Source: an uncultured bacterium (lineage in GTDB: Bacteria > Cyanobacteriota > Vampirovibrionia > Gastranaerophilales > Gastranaerophilaceae). Taken from it: 64,000 nucleotides of DNA. The stretch is from the NCBI GenBank assembly GCA_948964545.1, contig CAREDV010000001.1, positions 620,001-684,000 on the forward strand, in the 5' to 3' direction. The first letter of the stretch is position 1. Every line of letters starts with the position of its first letter. A program made the position numbers and the translations under genes. Under the pieces are notes generated by a model, which saw nothing but the letters and a program-made list of their open reading frames with translations, was not told the origin of the DNA and searched no databases. Positions 50,802 through 59,397 of the stretch are shown here, piece by piece.

Positions 50802-50989
50802 TTGATACCTCGTCTCTCTTGTATAATCAAAGCATTATCGCTTTGCTTATTATTTACTCTCTCGTGTCTTATGTATATATAAAGTATATACAACTTTCTT
50901 GATTTCAGTTTTGCTTTATCTTGTTACATTTCTTTACATAACATCAATTATTCAGGAAAAAATGTTTTTATATCTATATAGGGGAAACT
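50802..50989. promoter_or_regulatory. divergent upstream region of the 54-aa and 708-aa genes
   Basis: Contains an inverted repeat CAAAGC-ATTATC-GCTTTG (50828-50845), a possible operator close to the 54-aa gene start. AT-rich promoter-like sequence leads to AGGGGAAA, which is 3 nt before the ATG at 50990. I see no other gene here. Confidence 0.35.
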
Positions 50990-53116
50990 ATGCTCGACAA
51001 TAATGTCCAAAAACAACAACAAATGCAGTTTCAGTCTTTAACTCCTCAGCAGCAGGAACAGTTAAGACAGCAGATTACTATGCAGGCGGGTGTTAATCCA
51101 GAACTTTTAAAGGAAAATGTTCAGGATACTTATGTTGCAAACAGAGTCAGCAATACTACAGAGGACCCTAAAGGGATGTTGTGGACAGCAGGTTTAACTC
51201 TCCCTGCATGGTATGCTATTGCAAAAGGTATGGACAAATATGCAGAGCATTGCCGTGGCAATTATGAAAAAACTATTCCTGGCAAGATTGGTGCATGGGG
51301 TGACAGAACAGCTGAAACACTCGGCAAAAATAGTCTTGTTCGTTCAATTGGTAAAGGTTATAATTCTTTCAAAAAATTTGTACGTACCAAAATAGTCGAT
51401 AAATCAAGAATTTTAAGAGCATTCTGTGATACTCCTTCAAAACCTGAAATTTCAATGGTTCGAGATCAGGCAAGAGGTATGCTTGGTTTCTGTGCAACTG
51501 ATTGGGATCAGGTTGTTGATAATTTCATAAGAGATACGCATCATGTTGATGATTTGGCGGCTTACGGAGCAAAACCTGCTGAAATTGAAGCTTACAAAAG
51601 CAGGATTGCAAAACTTCCAAAAGCTCAGCAGGCTGCAGAACTTCAAAGGGCAGAATTTGAACTGCTTAAAAAATATACAAGGGGCGGTAATACTTTCTTA
51701 ACAGGTTCGCTTCCGACTGATGCAGCTGCCCGTGCAAAACTCTTAAAAGATGCTAAAGCTTACGAATTTGGTTTGAAAGATTTTGCAGAATTTGAACTTA
51801 TTAAAAAGAACAGACCTGATTATTTACACAGAATTATGGAATCTTCCCATAATGCAAATAGAAATATGTTCTCTATTGCATACGAAGCTAAACCAACTTT
51901 GTGGGGCAGATTTAAACGTTTCTTGTTCGGAAGAAAAGTTTATGGTTCTGAATTTGCAAACAAAATGGCAAGTTCAATCGGTAATGAAACTTTAACTCCT
52001 GAAATGGCTAAAGCCTTGAAAGATACAGGATTAGATAAGAAAATCCCGAAATCTGCGTTAGGTAAATTTATTGCTAAATACAATAACATTGTACTAGAAG
52101 GTGCAACAAACAGGGTTGCTGGCGGTAAATTAATTGCTATTATGCAGGCATGGTTCTTGGCAGAAGCTATTTACAAATCTGCTAAAGCAGAGGGCGGTGC
52201 GGGTGAAAAAGCTAAGACATTTGCAGAACGTTTCACTGAACTTGTTGCAATGTTTGCATGTATTCCTCCTGCAATTATGCTTATGCACAAAGTCGGCGGC
52301 TTGCAATATGCCGGCATGACAAAACAACAGGTTGAAGCTTACAGAAAAAATCTGAAAGCATTCAATGAAAAAGTAATGGCTGGTAAAATGTCGAAAGCTG
52401 AGTATAAAGCTGGTAAAAAAGCTTTACGTAAAGAACTTAAAGCCGGCGTTAAAAATCCGTTCACAAACCTTTGCAAACGTATCGGACGTGTTGTATCGGT
52501 AGGTCTTGAACAAATCAGACCTTATCAGGCAAAAGCTTCAACAAGAAAAACCGTTATGGAAAAAATAAAAGATATGTTCAAGAGCCCTGGACATTTCAAA
52601 TTCGGATTTAAGCAAATGGCAGGCTATCCGATGAGAATAGTTTTAGGTATGATGGTACTTATGCCATTCTTCTCAAAACTTGCGGTAAAAGGATGCCATA
52701 AAATCTTCGGTAAACCTAAAAATTCATTGTTAGATGAAGGTAAAGAACCTAAAGAGCAGCCGCAAGCACAGCAGCCAAATGTTCCGCAGCAATTGCAAAA
52801 CTCTCAAGCTGTTCAAAAGGTACAACAAACTGTTCAACAGGCACTTCCAAACGGAAGAACTTATGTGCCGTCCCCACAGGGTGTTCTGGAACTTCAAAAT
52901 GGCATTAGTCAAACAAATTTATTAAATAAATATAAAAACGGTCAAACTCCGCCAAGTACAACAAAATCAAATAATAATGAGCCTTTGAGAAATTATATTC
53001 CTTCCCCTATGGGTGTTCAATTAAACCAGGGTGAAGATATGACAGAAGCCGAGAAGGCTATGAGAAAAGCGGAAATCGCAGAACAGCAAGCTTTGCAAAC
53101 CTTAAAAATGAATTAG
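50990..53116 (+). CDS. hypothetical membrane protein, 708 aa, Gln-rich ends
   Basis: The N-terminus is Gln-rich (about 8-32). Hydrophobic segments lie near 62-80, 378-398, 413-437 and 547-570. Between them are long lysine-rich, helical regions. The C-terminal tail is disordered, Gln/Pro/Asn-rich, and carries a repeated motif, YVPSPQGV near residue 624 and YIPSPMGV near 667. No signal peptide and no enzyme motif. It is followed after 46 bp by another membrane protein gene. The function is unknown. Confidence 0.7.
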   Translation: MLDNNVQKQQQMQFQSLTPQQQEQLRQQITMQAGVNPELLKENVQDTYVANRVSNTTEDPKGMLWTAGLTLPAWYAIAKGMDKYAEHCRGNYEKTIPGKIGAWGDRTAETLGKNSLVRSIGKGYNSFKKFVRTKIVDKSRILRAFCDTPSKPEISMVRDQARGMLGFCATDWDQVVDNFIRDTHHVDDLAAYGAKPAEIEAYKSRIAKLPKAQQAAELQRAEFELLKKYTRGGNTFLTGSLPTDAAARAKLLKDAKAYEFGLKDFAEFELIKKNRPDYLHRIMESSHNANRNMFSIAYEAKPTLWGRFKRFLFGRKVYGSEFANKMASSIGNETLTPEMAKALKDTGLDKKIPKSALGKFIAKYNNIVLEGATNRVAGGKLIAIMQAWFLAEAIYKSAKAEGGAGEKAKTFAERFTELVAMFACIPPAIMLMHKVGGLQYAGMTKQQVEAYRKNLKAFNEKVMAGKMSKAEYKAGKKALRKELKAGVKNPFTNLCKRIGRVVSVGLEQIRPYQAKASTRKTVMEKIKDMFKSPGHFKFGFKQMAGYPMRIVLGMMVLMPFFSKLAVKGCHKIFGKPKNSLLDEGKEPKEQPQAQQPNVPQQLQNSQAVQKVQQTVQQALPNGRTYVPSPQGVLELQNGISQTNLLNKYKNGQTPPSTTKSNNNEPLRNYIPSPMGVQLNQGEDMTEAEKAMRKAEIAEQQALQTLKMN

Positions 53117-53162
53117 TTGCCCTGAATTGACAGGCATGTTATAATACTTTTCGGAGGGTTTT

Positions 53163-53834
53163 ATGACGGCTACATTTAATTACAAAGATTTTGCAAAGAA
53201 TTTGACTAAACAGGCAGAAGAAGTTATGCCTGAAGATATTGCATTACAGCATAAAAAAGAGTTTCTGGAAAGAGTTTATAACTTTACATATATTGCAGGT
53301 GAAGCTTTTTCAAATGATGAAAGTATTGAAAACTCTGAAACCGCGAAATTTTTGACACAGCTTATTTCCGAATGGACTTTCCATAAATATGTTGATTTAT
53401 TGCGTTCTGATATTCCTGCAATGTATCATGAAAGTATTTTGCAAAAATTGGGTTATGTAGCTTATGAAATGGGCAGAGAATCTACTTTAGGCAAGCTTAG
53501 CAATGATGAATTACTGCAAATTGTGGAAGTTCAATTGAAAAAAGCTTTTGAAAAAGCCTGTTCGCATTTGCTTTTAAACGGTCAAATCACGCAGGATGCT
53601 TACGACAATGCTATGAAGCTTTCTAATATTGATGTTATGAAAGTCGAGAATAAAAAACCGAAATTCCGCACATTTAATTATACCGTTACGGCACTTTGTT
53701 TTGCGTTGGCAACACTTGGAGCTAATGTATTCTTTTATGATTTCCAATATCTTGATATTTTGAATACAGTTGCATTAATCGGTTTGTCAATGTATATGGG
53801 CTTTTATATTGGTGTTAAAAAATTCAGCCGATAG
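53163..53834 (+). CDS. hypothetical protein with two C-terminal membrane helices
   Basis: 223 residues. The first 165 are soluble and helical. Two membrane helices (about 170-190 and 197-217) end the protein, with a short KKFSR tail. CGGAGGG lies about 5 nt before the ATG, and TATAAT 17 nt before the ATG could start transcription between the two genes. No family recognised. It probably works with the 708-residue neighbour, judged only by proximity. Confidence 0.65.
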   Translation: MTATFNYKDFAKNLTKQAEEVMPEDIALQHKKEFLERVYNFTYIAGEAFSNDESIENSETAKFLTQLISEWTFHKYVDLLRSDIPAMYHESILQKLGYVAYEMGRESTLGKLSNDELLQIVEVQLKKAFEKACSHLLLNGQITQDAYDNAMKLSNIDVMKVENKKPKFRTFNYTVTALCFALATLGANVFFYDFQYLDILNTVALIGLSMYMGFYIGVKKFSR

Positions 53835-53839
53835 GGTTG

Positions 53840-53867
53840 TTGCGAAAAGTTTGAAATATGTTATAAT
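53840..53867 (+). promoter_or_regulatory. promoter of the 6S RNA candidate
   Basis: TTGCGA (53840-53845), 16 nt, TATAAT (53862-53867). The predicted start near 53873 coincides with the first base-paired nucleotides of the RNA. Confidence 0.75.
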
Positions 53868-53872
53868 ATGAT

Positions 53873-54053
53873 TAAGTTCTGTATGGATGTTTATTTTGTT
53901 CCTACATTTTTATTAACAGGGAGAATTGACTCTGACAGGATGTGAAGTATACCCGCCGATTTTATATCGCCAGCGGGAAACGGATAATCCGAGGCGTTCA
54001 CCCACCTGCGAGACTCCGCAGGTAACAAAATCGCATCTGTGCAGGGCTTTTTT
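53873..54053 (+). ncRNA. ssrS: 6S RNA (RNA polymerase regulator), by structure
   Basis: About 181 nt between a near-consensus promoter and a T6 tract. The ends pair: CTGTATGGATG (53879-53889) with CATCTGTGCAG (54034-54044), 11 bp with three G-U pairs, then ATTTTGTT (53893-53900) with AACAAAAT (54024-54031). The 3' strand of the large internal bubble carries the hairpin ACCTGCG/CGCAGGT (54004-54023) preceded by TTCACCC, as in E. coli 6S RNA (TTCACCTTGAACC). Inside are CCCGC/GCGGG and CGGAT/ATCCG stems. Size, closing stem and bubble hairpin all fit 6S RNA, which mimics an open promoter to hold sigma-70 polymerase. Confidence 0.8.
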
Positions 54054-54089
54054 ATTGCGGTTTTTGATTATATATGATATAATTTGCGT

Positions 54090-55238
54090 ATGAGTATTTC
54101 AACAATTGTAATTTCTGAGGATAATACCACTGTAGAGCTTTTGAAACTTTATTTGGAAGAATTTGAAAGGTTTTCGTTTCTTGCGGGAACTTCTGATTTT
54201 TCGAAAGCTTATGATGCAGTAAAAGAACTTTCTAAAGTGCTTTTGGTTGTTGATATTTCACAGTATCAGGAACAGGGATTGAATTTTGTTTCTAAAATTA
54301 CCTCGGAATTTCCAGGCTGCAGAGTCGTTGCGATGTCTGATAAACCTGATGTTGATTTGGTTATCAGGGCAATGAGGGTTGGTGCTTGTGATTTTTTGTC
54401 AATGCCTTTGATAAAAAAGAATTTCTTTGATATTCTTGATAAGATTTTTAACGATTTTACAGATGCTAAACCTAAAAAATCAAAATGCCGTGTGATTTCA
54501 GTATATTCAAACAAAGGCGGAGTTGGGAAAACTTCTATTGCAACCAATTTAGCCCTTGAACTTGCAAAAATCTCAAAGGAAAATGTCGCGCTTATTGATT
54601 TGAATTTTCAGCTTGGAGATGTGACGACATTTTTAGACTTGAAACCGTCATTTAATATTTCTTATATGCTTCAGAATTTGGATAAAATTAATGAGGATTT
54701 TCTTTTATCAACGCTTGAAAAATATAAAGATACTAGTTTGTATGTTCTTGCTGACCCGCCGTATTTTAAGCAGGTTGACGATATTCTATCCAAAAATATT
54801 TCTAAATTATTTGAAATATTGAGAGATACTTTTTCTTATATTGTTGTAGATACATCAAGCGGGTTTGATGGCAAAGCAATGACTGCATTGGAAAATTCTG
54901 ATTTGGTATTTTTTGTAACTATTGTAAACCTGCCAGCACTAAGAAATTGTCAGAGATGTATGGAATTGTTTGAAAAACTTGGTTTTTCAGAAGATAAAAT
55001 CCAAATTTTGATTAATCGTTATATGGAAAATGATGATATTAACGCTGTAGATGTAGAGGATGTTTTGGGTCGTAAGATATATTGGAAAATACCTAATAAC
55101 TACTTTACTATGATGTCTGCCATAAATAAAGGAATTCCTGTAAGCGAAGTTAATACTGATTCAAATGTTGCATTGAGCTATAAACATCTTGCATTAATGG
55201 TGGCTGATAGCGTATTTCGTCAAAAACAAGGTAAGTAA
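54090..55238 (+). CDS. cpaE: CpaE-like protein: receiver-like domain plus MinD/ParA-type ATPase
   Basis: 382 residues from the ATG at 54090. The N-terminal receiver-like domain (1-120) keeps an Asp at the phosphorylation position (LLVVDIS, about 53-55) but lacks the usual Lys-Pro pair (it reads SMPLIKK). The ATPase domain (about 135-380) has the deviant Walker A KGGVGKTSIATN and the DLNFQLGDVTTFLD switch. CpaE proteins position Tad/Flp pilus machines at the pole. TGA-TATAAT lies 6 nt before the ATG: leaderless. The next gene, a CpaF fragment, overlaps by 1 bp (TAATG). Confidence 0.85.
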   Translation: MSISTIVISEDNTTVELLKLYLEEFERFSFLAGTSDFSKAYDAVKELSKVLLVVDISQYQEQGLNFVSKITSEFPGCRVVAMSDKPDVDLVIRAMRVGACDFLSMPLIKKNFFDILDKIFNDFTDAKPKKSKCRVISVYSNKGGVGKTSIATNLALELAKISKENVALIDLNFQLGDVTTFLDLKPSFNISYMLQNLDKINEDFLLSTLEKYKDTSLYVLADPPYFKQVDDILSKNISKLFEILRDTFSYIVVDTSSGFDGKAMTALENSDLVFFVTIVNLPALRNCQRCMELFEKLGFSEDKIQILINRYMENDDINAVDVEDVLGRKIYWKIPNNYFTMMSAINKGIPVSEVNTDSNVALSYKHLALMVADSVFRQKQGK

Positions 55239-55699
55239 TGAGTAAATTAAGCGACAGATTTCAGAAAGAAAATATTATAGTTAATGAACCTCAAATTATT
55301 ATTGAGGATAAGTCTTTAACTGATGATTTGCTTAAAAAAGTAAATTCTGTGCCGTATTGGAATGAATATACTATAGAACAACAGCGTGATATGGTAAGAT
55401 TTTTTGTCAAAAATTCTGATACGGAGGATAAGGAAACGGTATATGAAATACTTATACCATACGTTACAGGTTTTGGGGCGTTGCAGAAACTTTTGGATAA
55501 TGAAAATGTCAGTGCTGTTTTTGTAAATGATGATAAGTCTGTACATATTGAAATTGATGGAAACGCATATGATGCAGAGATGCTGCTTTCTGAAAATATG
55601 CTTCAATATATTTTAAATTATATTAAAAATTTAAGCGCAGATGTTTATATAATTGATGTTAAAGATGATAAAAGTTTTATGATAAGAAAAACTTGTTAA
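55238..55699 (+). CDS. CpaF N-terminal domain protein without the ATPase domain
   Basis: 153 residues. IPYVTGFGALQKLLDNENVSAVFVNDDKSVHIEIDGNAY (about 75-115) matches the region of CpaF/TadA that precedes the secretion ATPase (the TGxGPLxxLLxDxxVxEIxVNG pattern). The protein stops where the Walker A domain would follow. It starts in the cpaE stop codon, so the two are co-translated. It may be a remnant or a regulator that binds CpaE or a full-length CpaF. No other tad gene is in the window. The 3' end overlaps the convergent gene by 23 bp. Confidence 0.65.
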   Translation: MSKLSDRFQKENIIVNEPQIIIEDKSLTDDLLKKVNSVPYWNEYTIEQQRDMVRFFVKNSDTEDKETVYEILIPYVTGFGALQKLLDNENVSAVFVNDDKSVHIEIDGNAYDAEMLLSENMLQYILNYIKNLSADVYIIDVKDDKSFMIRKTC

Positions 55700-56630
55700 G
55701 TGTTCTGTGGTTGTTAGTATTAAACCTTTTGAAAGCGTGGACATTCAGATTATCAACACCGGGATCGATGTATTTTTCCATAATCTTTTTATCTACAAAG
55801 TCGTTGACGGGTTTAGCAAAGATTACAAGAGTTAAAAGACCGCCTATTGTTTTTAACATTTTATTTTTGAAAATTTGAGTTTTTTGATATTCTTTCAGTG
55901 CAGTTCTTGTTGCCTGAAATGCATAGTCACTGTCTTTGTAAGTTTCTTTCATTTTTGGCAGAACTGCCTTGTATTTTTTATAAATTTTCTTTGGAATATT
56001 AGCTGTATCCCCGTTTTTTATGGCTTGTGCAATATCGAATGTGTTTTTTGCATTTTTTTCGGCAAATGCCATTATTTTTGCTTTATCGCCGTGTAAAATA
56101 TCATAGCGGTGAGTAAATAGTATTCTATATAATTTTTTGAAAATATTTGAAGTTTGTTTTTCATTACTGCGTGCATTAATTTTATTTTGCAATGTTTTTA
56201 AAACTGTATCTTTAAACTGAGTGTAATTTTCTAAAGCTGTGCCGTGGGCTTGGTCAATAACATTTCTTGTATGTCTATAAATTGCATCTTTTACGTTACC
56301 TGAAATCCCAGTTTTGTCTAATCTTCCCAGAGGGGATACGGCGCACTGCCCTGCAAAGATTACGGCAGGTAGTGCTGCAAGACAGGTAATCCCTTGAAAT
56401 ATTGCACGTTTTAAAGCCCTTTTTGCGCTTGGATTGTAGTTATCTTTGTCGTTTTTATATTTATCATAAATATCAGCCCCAAGGTACATAAAAGTTGGTG
56501 CCCAAAGTGCTGTGCCTAATTTTGGAGCAATTTCAGAAATGGCCGTGCCAACTTCGTTTGAATACGACATTAAAACTGCACTGTTAGAGTTTAACGGATC
56601 TTTATATTTATTATCCATTGGGGTTATCAT
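55677..56630 (-). CDS. hypothetical membrane protein, 317 aa
   Basis: Hydrophobic segments lie near residues 34-52, 78-98 and 262-280, with a long lysine-rich helical region between. The organisation (early membrane segment, basic helical middle, late membrane segment) is like the 708-residue protein at 50990. The ATG at 56630 has TATATA 6 nt upstream and no Shine-Dalgarno site; an in-frame ATG at 56618 is also possible. The function is unknown. Confidence 0.65.
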   Translation of the reverse strand: MITPMDNKYKDPLNSNSAVLMSYSNEVGTAISEIAPKLGTALWAPTFMYLGADIYDKYKNDKDNYNPSAKRALKRAIFQGITCLAALPAVIFAGQCAVSPLGRLDKTGISGNVKDAIYRHTRNVIDQAHGTALENYTQFKDTVLKTLQNKINARSNEKQTSNIFKKLYRILFTHRYDILHGDKAKIMAFAEKNAKNTFDIAQAIKNGDTANIPKKIYKKYKAVLPKMKETYKDSDYAFQATRTALKEYQKTQIFKNKMLKTIGGLLTLVIFAKPVNDFVDKKIMEKYIDPGVDNLNVHAFKRFNTNNHRTLNKFFLS

Positions 56631-56672
56631 ATAATATATATAAACACATAATAAATTTTTTTGCTACTATGT

Positions 56673-56685
56673 TATAATTTAATTA
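56673..56685 (+). promoter_or_regulatory. leaderless promoter of uvrB
   Basis: TGT-TATAAT (hexamer 56673-56678) is followed by 6 nt and the ATG at 56685. No Shine-Dalgarno site precedes the ATG. Confidence 0.65.
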
Positions 56686-58673
56686 TGGACAGAAAATTTA
56701 AAATTTCGACAAAATATTCTCCATCGGGTGACCAGCCGAAAGCTATCGAACAATTGGTTCAAGGTATTGAAAACGGCGACGATGCGCAAACTTTGCTCGG
56801 CATAACTGGTTCGGGCAAAACTTTCACAATTGCAAATGTAATTGAGCGGGTTCAAAAACCTACACTTATTATTGCGCATAACAAAACTCTTGCTGCACAG
56901 CTTTATAACGAATTCAAGGAACTTTTTCCAGATAACGCAGTTGAGTATTTTATAAGTTATTACGATTACTATCAGCCTGAGGCTTATATTCCAAGAACTG
57001 ATACGTTTATTGAAAAATCTGCATCCATAAATGAAGAAATTGACCGTCTGCGCCATAATGCAACAAGATGCTTGTATGAGCGAAATGATGTTATTATTGT
57101 GGCATCAGTCAGCTGTATTTACGGCTTGGGACTGCCTGAAAATTATTTTAGAGGTTCAGTTGAGCTGAAAGTTGGTGATGAAGTTGCTCGTGATGATTTG
57201 CTCAAACATCTTGTAAGCGTTCAATATACAAGAAACGACCTTGTTTTGGAGCGTTCATCTTTTAGAGCACGTGGTGATATTGTCGAAATTATGCCTGCTT
57301 ATGAAAAAATTGTTACGAGAGTTTATTTCTTTGGCGATGAAATTGAAAAAATTGTCAGAATAGATAACCTTACGGGTGAAATCATTGAAACCCCTCAAAG
57401 TGTTGTAATTTATCCTGCTGTGCATTATCTTTCTTATGATGAAAATGTGGATGAAACAATTGCGCTTATACGTGAGGAATTACAGCACAGGCTGGTTGAA
57501 CTTAATAACGAAAACAAACTTGTTGAGGCGCAAAGGCTTGAACAGCGGGTTAAATATGATATTGAAATGATTAAGGAAATGGGCTACTGTTCAGGAATTG
57601 AAAACTATTCAAGAATAATTGAACGCAGACCGCCAGGGTCTGCTCCAGCAACGCTTTTAGATTATTTTCAAGGCGACTTTTTAACTGTAATTGATGAATC
57701 ACATGTGACTCTTCCTCAGCTTAAAGGAATGTATCATGGTGATTCATCCAGAAAAACTACTCTGATTGATTATGGGTTCAGACTGCCGTGTGCAAGAGAT
57801 AACAGACCTTTGAAAAATGAAGAATTTTTTAATAAAGTTCATCAAAAAATTTATATTTCTGCAACCCCTGCTGAATTTGAACGTAACACTTCAACACAGT
57901 TGGTTGAACAGATTATCAGACCAACAGGACTTGTTGACCCGAAAATCTCCGTACGTCCGATAGAATCGCAGATTACGGATTTGAAAGCCGAAATTGAAAA
58001 ACGTACCGAAAAGAATGAGCGTGTGCTTATTACGACTCTCACTAAACGTATGGCAGAAGATTTGACTGATTATTTTATACAAGAGGGGATTAAAGTCAGA
58101 TATTTGCACAGTGAAATTCAATCATTGGAACGTGTCGAAATATTGCGTGACCTCCGTCTTGGTGAATTTGATGTACTTATTGGTGTAAACTTGCTTAGAG
58201 AAGGGCTGGATATTCCTGAAGTTTCGCTTGTTGCTATCATGGATGCGGATAAAGAGGGGTTTTTGCGCTCAGAAACGAGTTTAATTCAAACAATCGGGCG
58301 TGCTGCTCGTAATTCTTGCGGTGAAGTTATTATGTATGCTGACAGAATGACGGAATCTATGGAAAAGGCAATAACCGAAACAGAACGACGCCGCAAAATT
58401 CAGATTGAACACAACGAAAAATACGGAATTATCCCGCAGACAATCAAGAAACCTATTGAAAACAACTTGTTGTCGCTTGTTGCAAGCTACAGAGATTTAG
58501 AAGACATTGTCGCCGAAGAAATGGTTGATATGGGTATAAGTAAAAAAGATTTACCGAAACTTATTGACCAGTTTGAGAAAGATATGAAAAAAGCTGCAAA
58601 AATACTTGATTTTGAACGAGCGGCAGAAATCAGGGATAAGCTTAAAAAACTTCGCGAAATGGCAGAAAGTTAA
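56685..58673 (+). CDS. uvrB: excinuclease ABC subunit B
   Basis: Damage-verifying helicase of nucleotide excision repair. The 662-residue product has the opening YSPSGDQPKAIEQLVQG, Walker A LGITGSGKTFT (about 38-48), the beta-hairpin region YDYYQPEAYIPRTDTFIEK, helicase motifs including VIDESHVTLPQ and QTIGRAARN, and a C-terminal UvrC-binding UVR domain (about 620-660). The ATG at 56685 (MDRKFKISTKYSP) is supported by the promoter; upstream TTG extension is not needed. It overlaps the convergent gene by 4 bp. Confidence 0.96.
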   Translation: MDRKFKISTKYSPSGDQPKAIEQLVQGIENGDDAQTLLGITGSGKTFTIANVIERVQKPTLIIAHNKTLAAQLYNEFKELFPDNAVEYFISYYDYYQPEAYIPRTDTFIEKSASINEEIDRLRHNATRCLYERNDVIIVASVSCIYGLGLPENYFRGSVELKVGDEVARDDLLKHLVSVQYTRNDLVLERSSFRARGDIVEIMPAYEKIVTRVYFFGDEIEKIVRIDNLTGEIIETPQSVVIYPAVHYLSYDENVDETIALIREELQHRLVELNNENKLVEAQRLEQRVKYDIEMIKEMGYCSGIENYSRIIERRPPGSAPATLLDYFQGDFLTVIDESHVTLPQLKGMYHGDSSRKTTLIDYGFRLPCARDNRPLKNEEFFNKVHQKIYISATPAEFERNTSTQLVEQIIRPTGLVDPKISVRPIESQITDLKAEIEKRTEKNERVLITTLTKRMAEDLTDYFIQEGIKVRYLHSEIQSLERVEILRDLRLGEFDVLIGVNLLREGLDIPEVSLVAIMDADKEGFLRSETSLIQTIGRAARNSCGEVIMYADRMTESMEKAITETERRRKIQIEHNEKYGIIPQTIKKPIENNLLSLVASYRDLEDIVAEEMVDMGISKKDLPKLIDQFEKDMKKAAKILDFERAAEIRDKLKKLREMAES

Positions 58674-59371
58674 TATTCTTCGCCGATAACTTCATAATCG
58701 ACTTGCGCCAAATAATGTCCCATTATTGCAAGGTTAAAGACAATTACAACGCAATAATAGAATGTAGCAATCGGATGCGGCAGACCGAAAAATATCCAAA
58801 TAAAATATAAAACAGGTGCAAGAATAATCAAATTTACAAAAAACATTTTTATTGACATAAATATAACTGCAATTAATATATCTACGCAATATGTGCTGAT
58901 TGTTTTAAAATCATATACATCTGAAGCTTTAAAATGTCTTGCAAAAAGTATGTATCCAGTATAAATTATTGAGTTGCAGAGTCCAGAAGTAATAGTAATA
59001 AATATTTGTAGTGTTGTCGGATTAGTTATTAAATTTGACAGAAATCCTGCAATAAAAAATTCAAGCGTATACGCAATTATTATAAGCGGTGCAAGAACAA
59101 TTATTCCTCTTAATCCGTCCCATAAAAGCGGAAAAATATTGAAAGACGGTAAAACAACATTAGTGTTTGAACGTACATTTGATGTACATTTGAGCATAAA
59201 TCCCATAAGCAAAATTGAAGTAAACAAAGCTGTTATAAGAAAATAACCTGTTTTATCAGACTCTATAATAAATTTAGTGCATAAAAACAGGGGAATCGCG
59301 AATATAATGTACATAGCAAGTGCATGCTCATCCTGCAGAGTTTCTTCAAATGCGTCTTTGATAGATGCCAT
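58670..59371 (-). CDS. hypothetical six-helix membrane protein (DUF4013-like)
   Basis: 233 residues with six hydrophobic segments (about 17-35, 42-60, 90-115, 125-150, 165-190, 200-222), a short charged N-terminus (MASIKDAFEETLQDEHA) and an acidic end. It recalls DUF4013-type integral membrane proteins, but the assignment is loose. AAAGGTTGG precedes the ATG. It lies downstream of the kinase gene on the same strand after 26 bp. The function is unknown. Confidence 0.6.
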   Translation of the reverse strand: MASIKDAFEETLQDEHALAMYIIFAIPLFLCTKFIIESDKTGYFLITALFTSILLMGFMLKCTSNVRSNTNVVLPSFNIFPLLWDGLRGIIVLAPLIIIAYTLEFFIAGFLSNLITNPTTLQIFITITSGLCNSIIYTGYILFARHFKASDVYDFKTISTYCVDILIAVIFMSIKMFFVNLIILAPVLYFIWIFFGLPHPIATFYYCVVIVFNLAIMGHYLAQVDYEVIGEEY

Positions 59372-59397
59372 ATTTCCAACCTTTCAAACAGATTATA

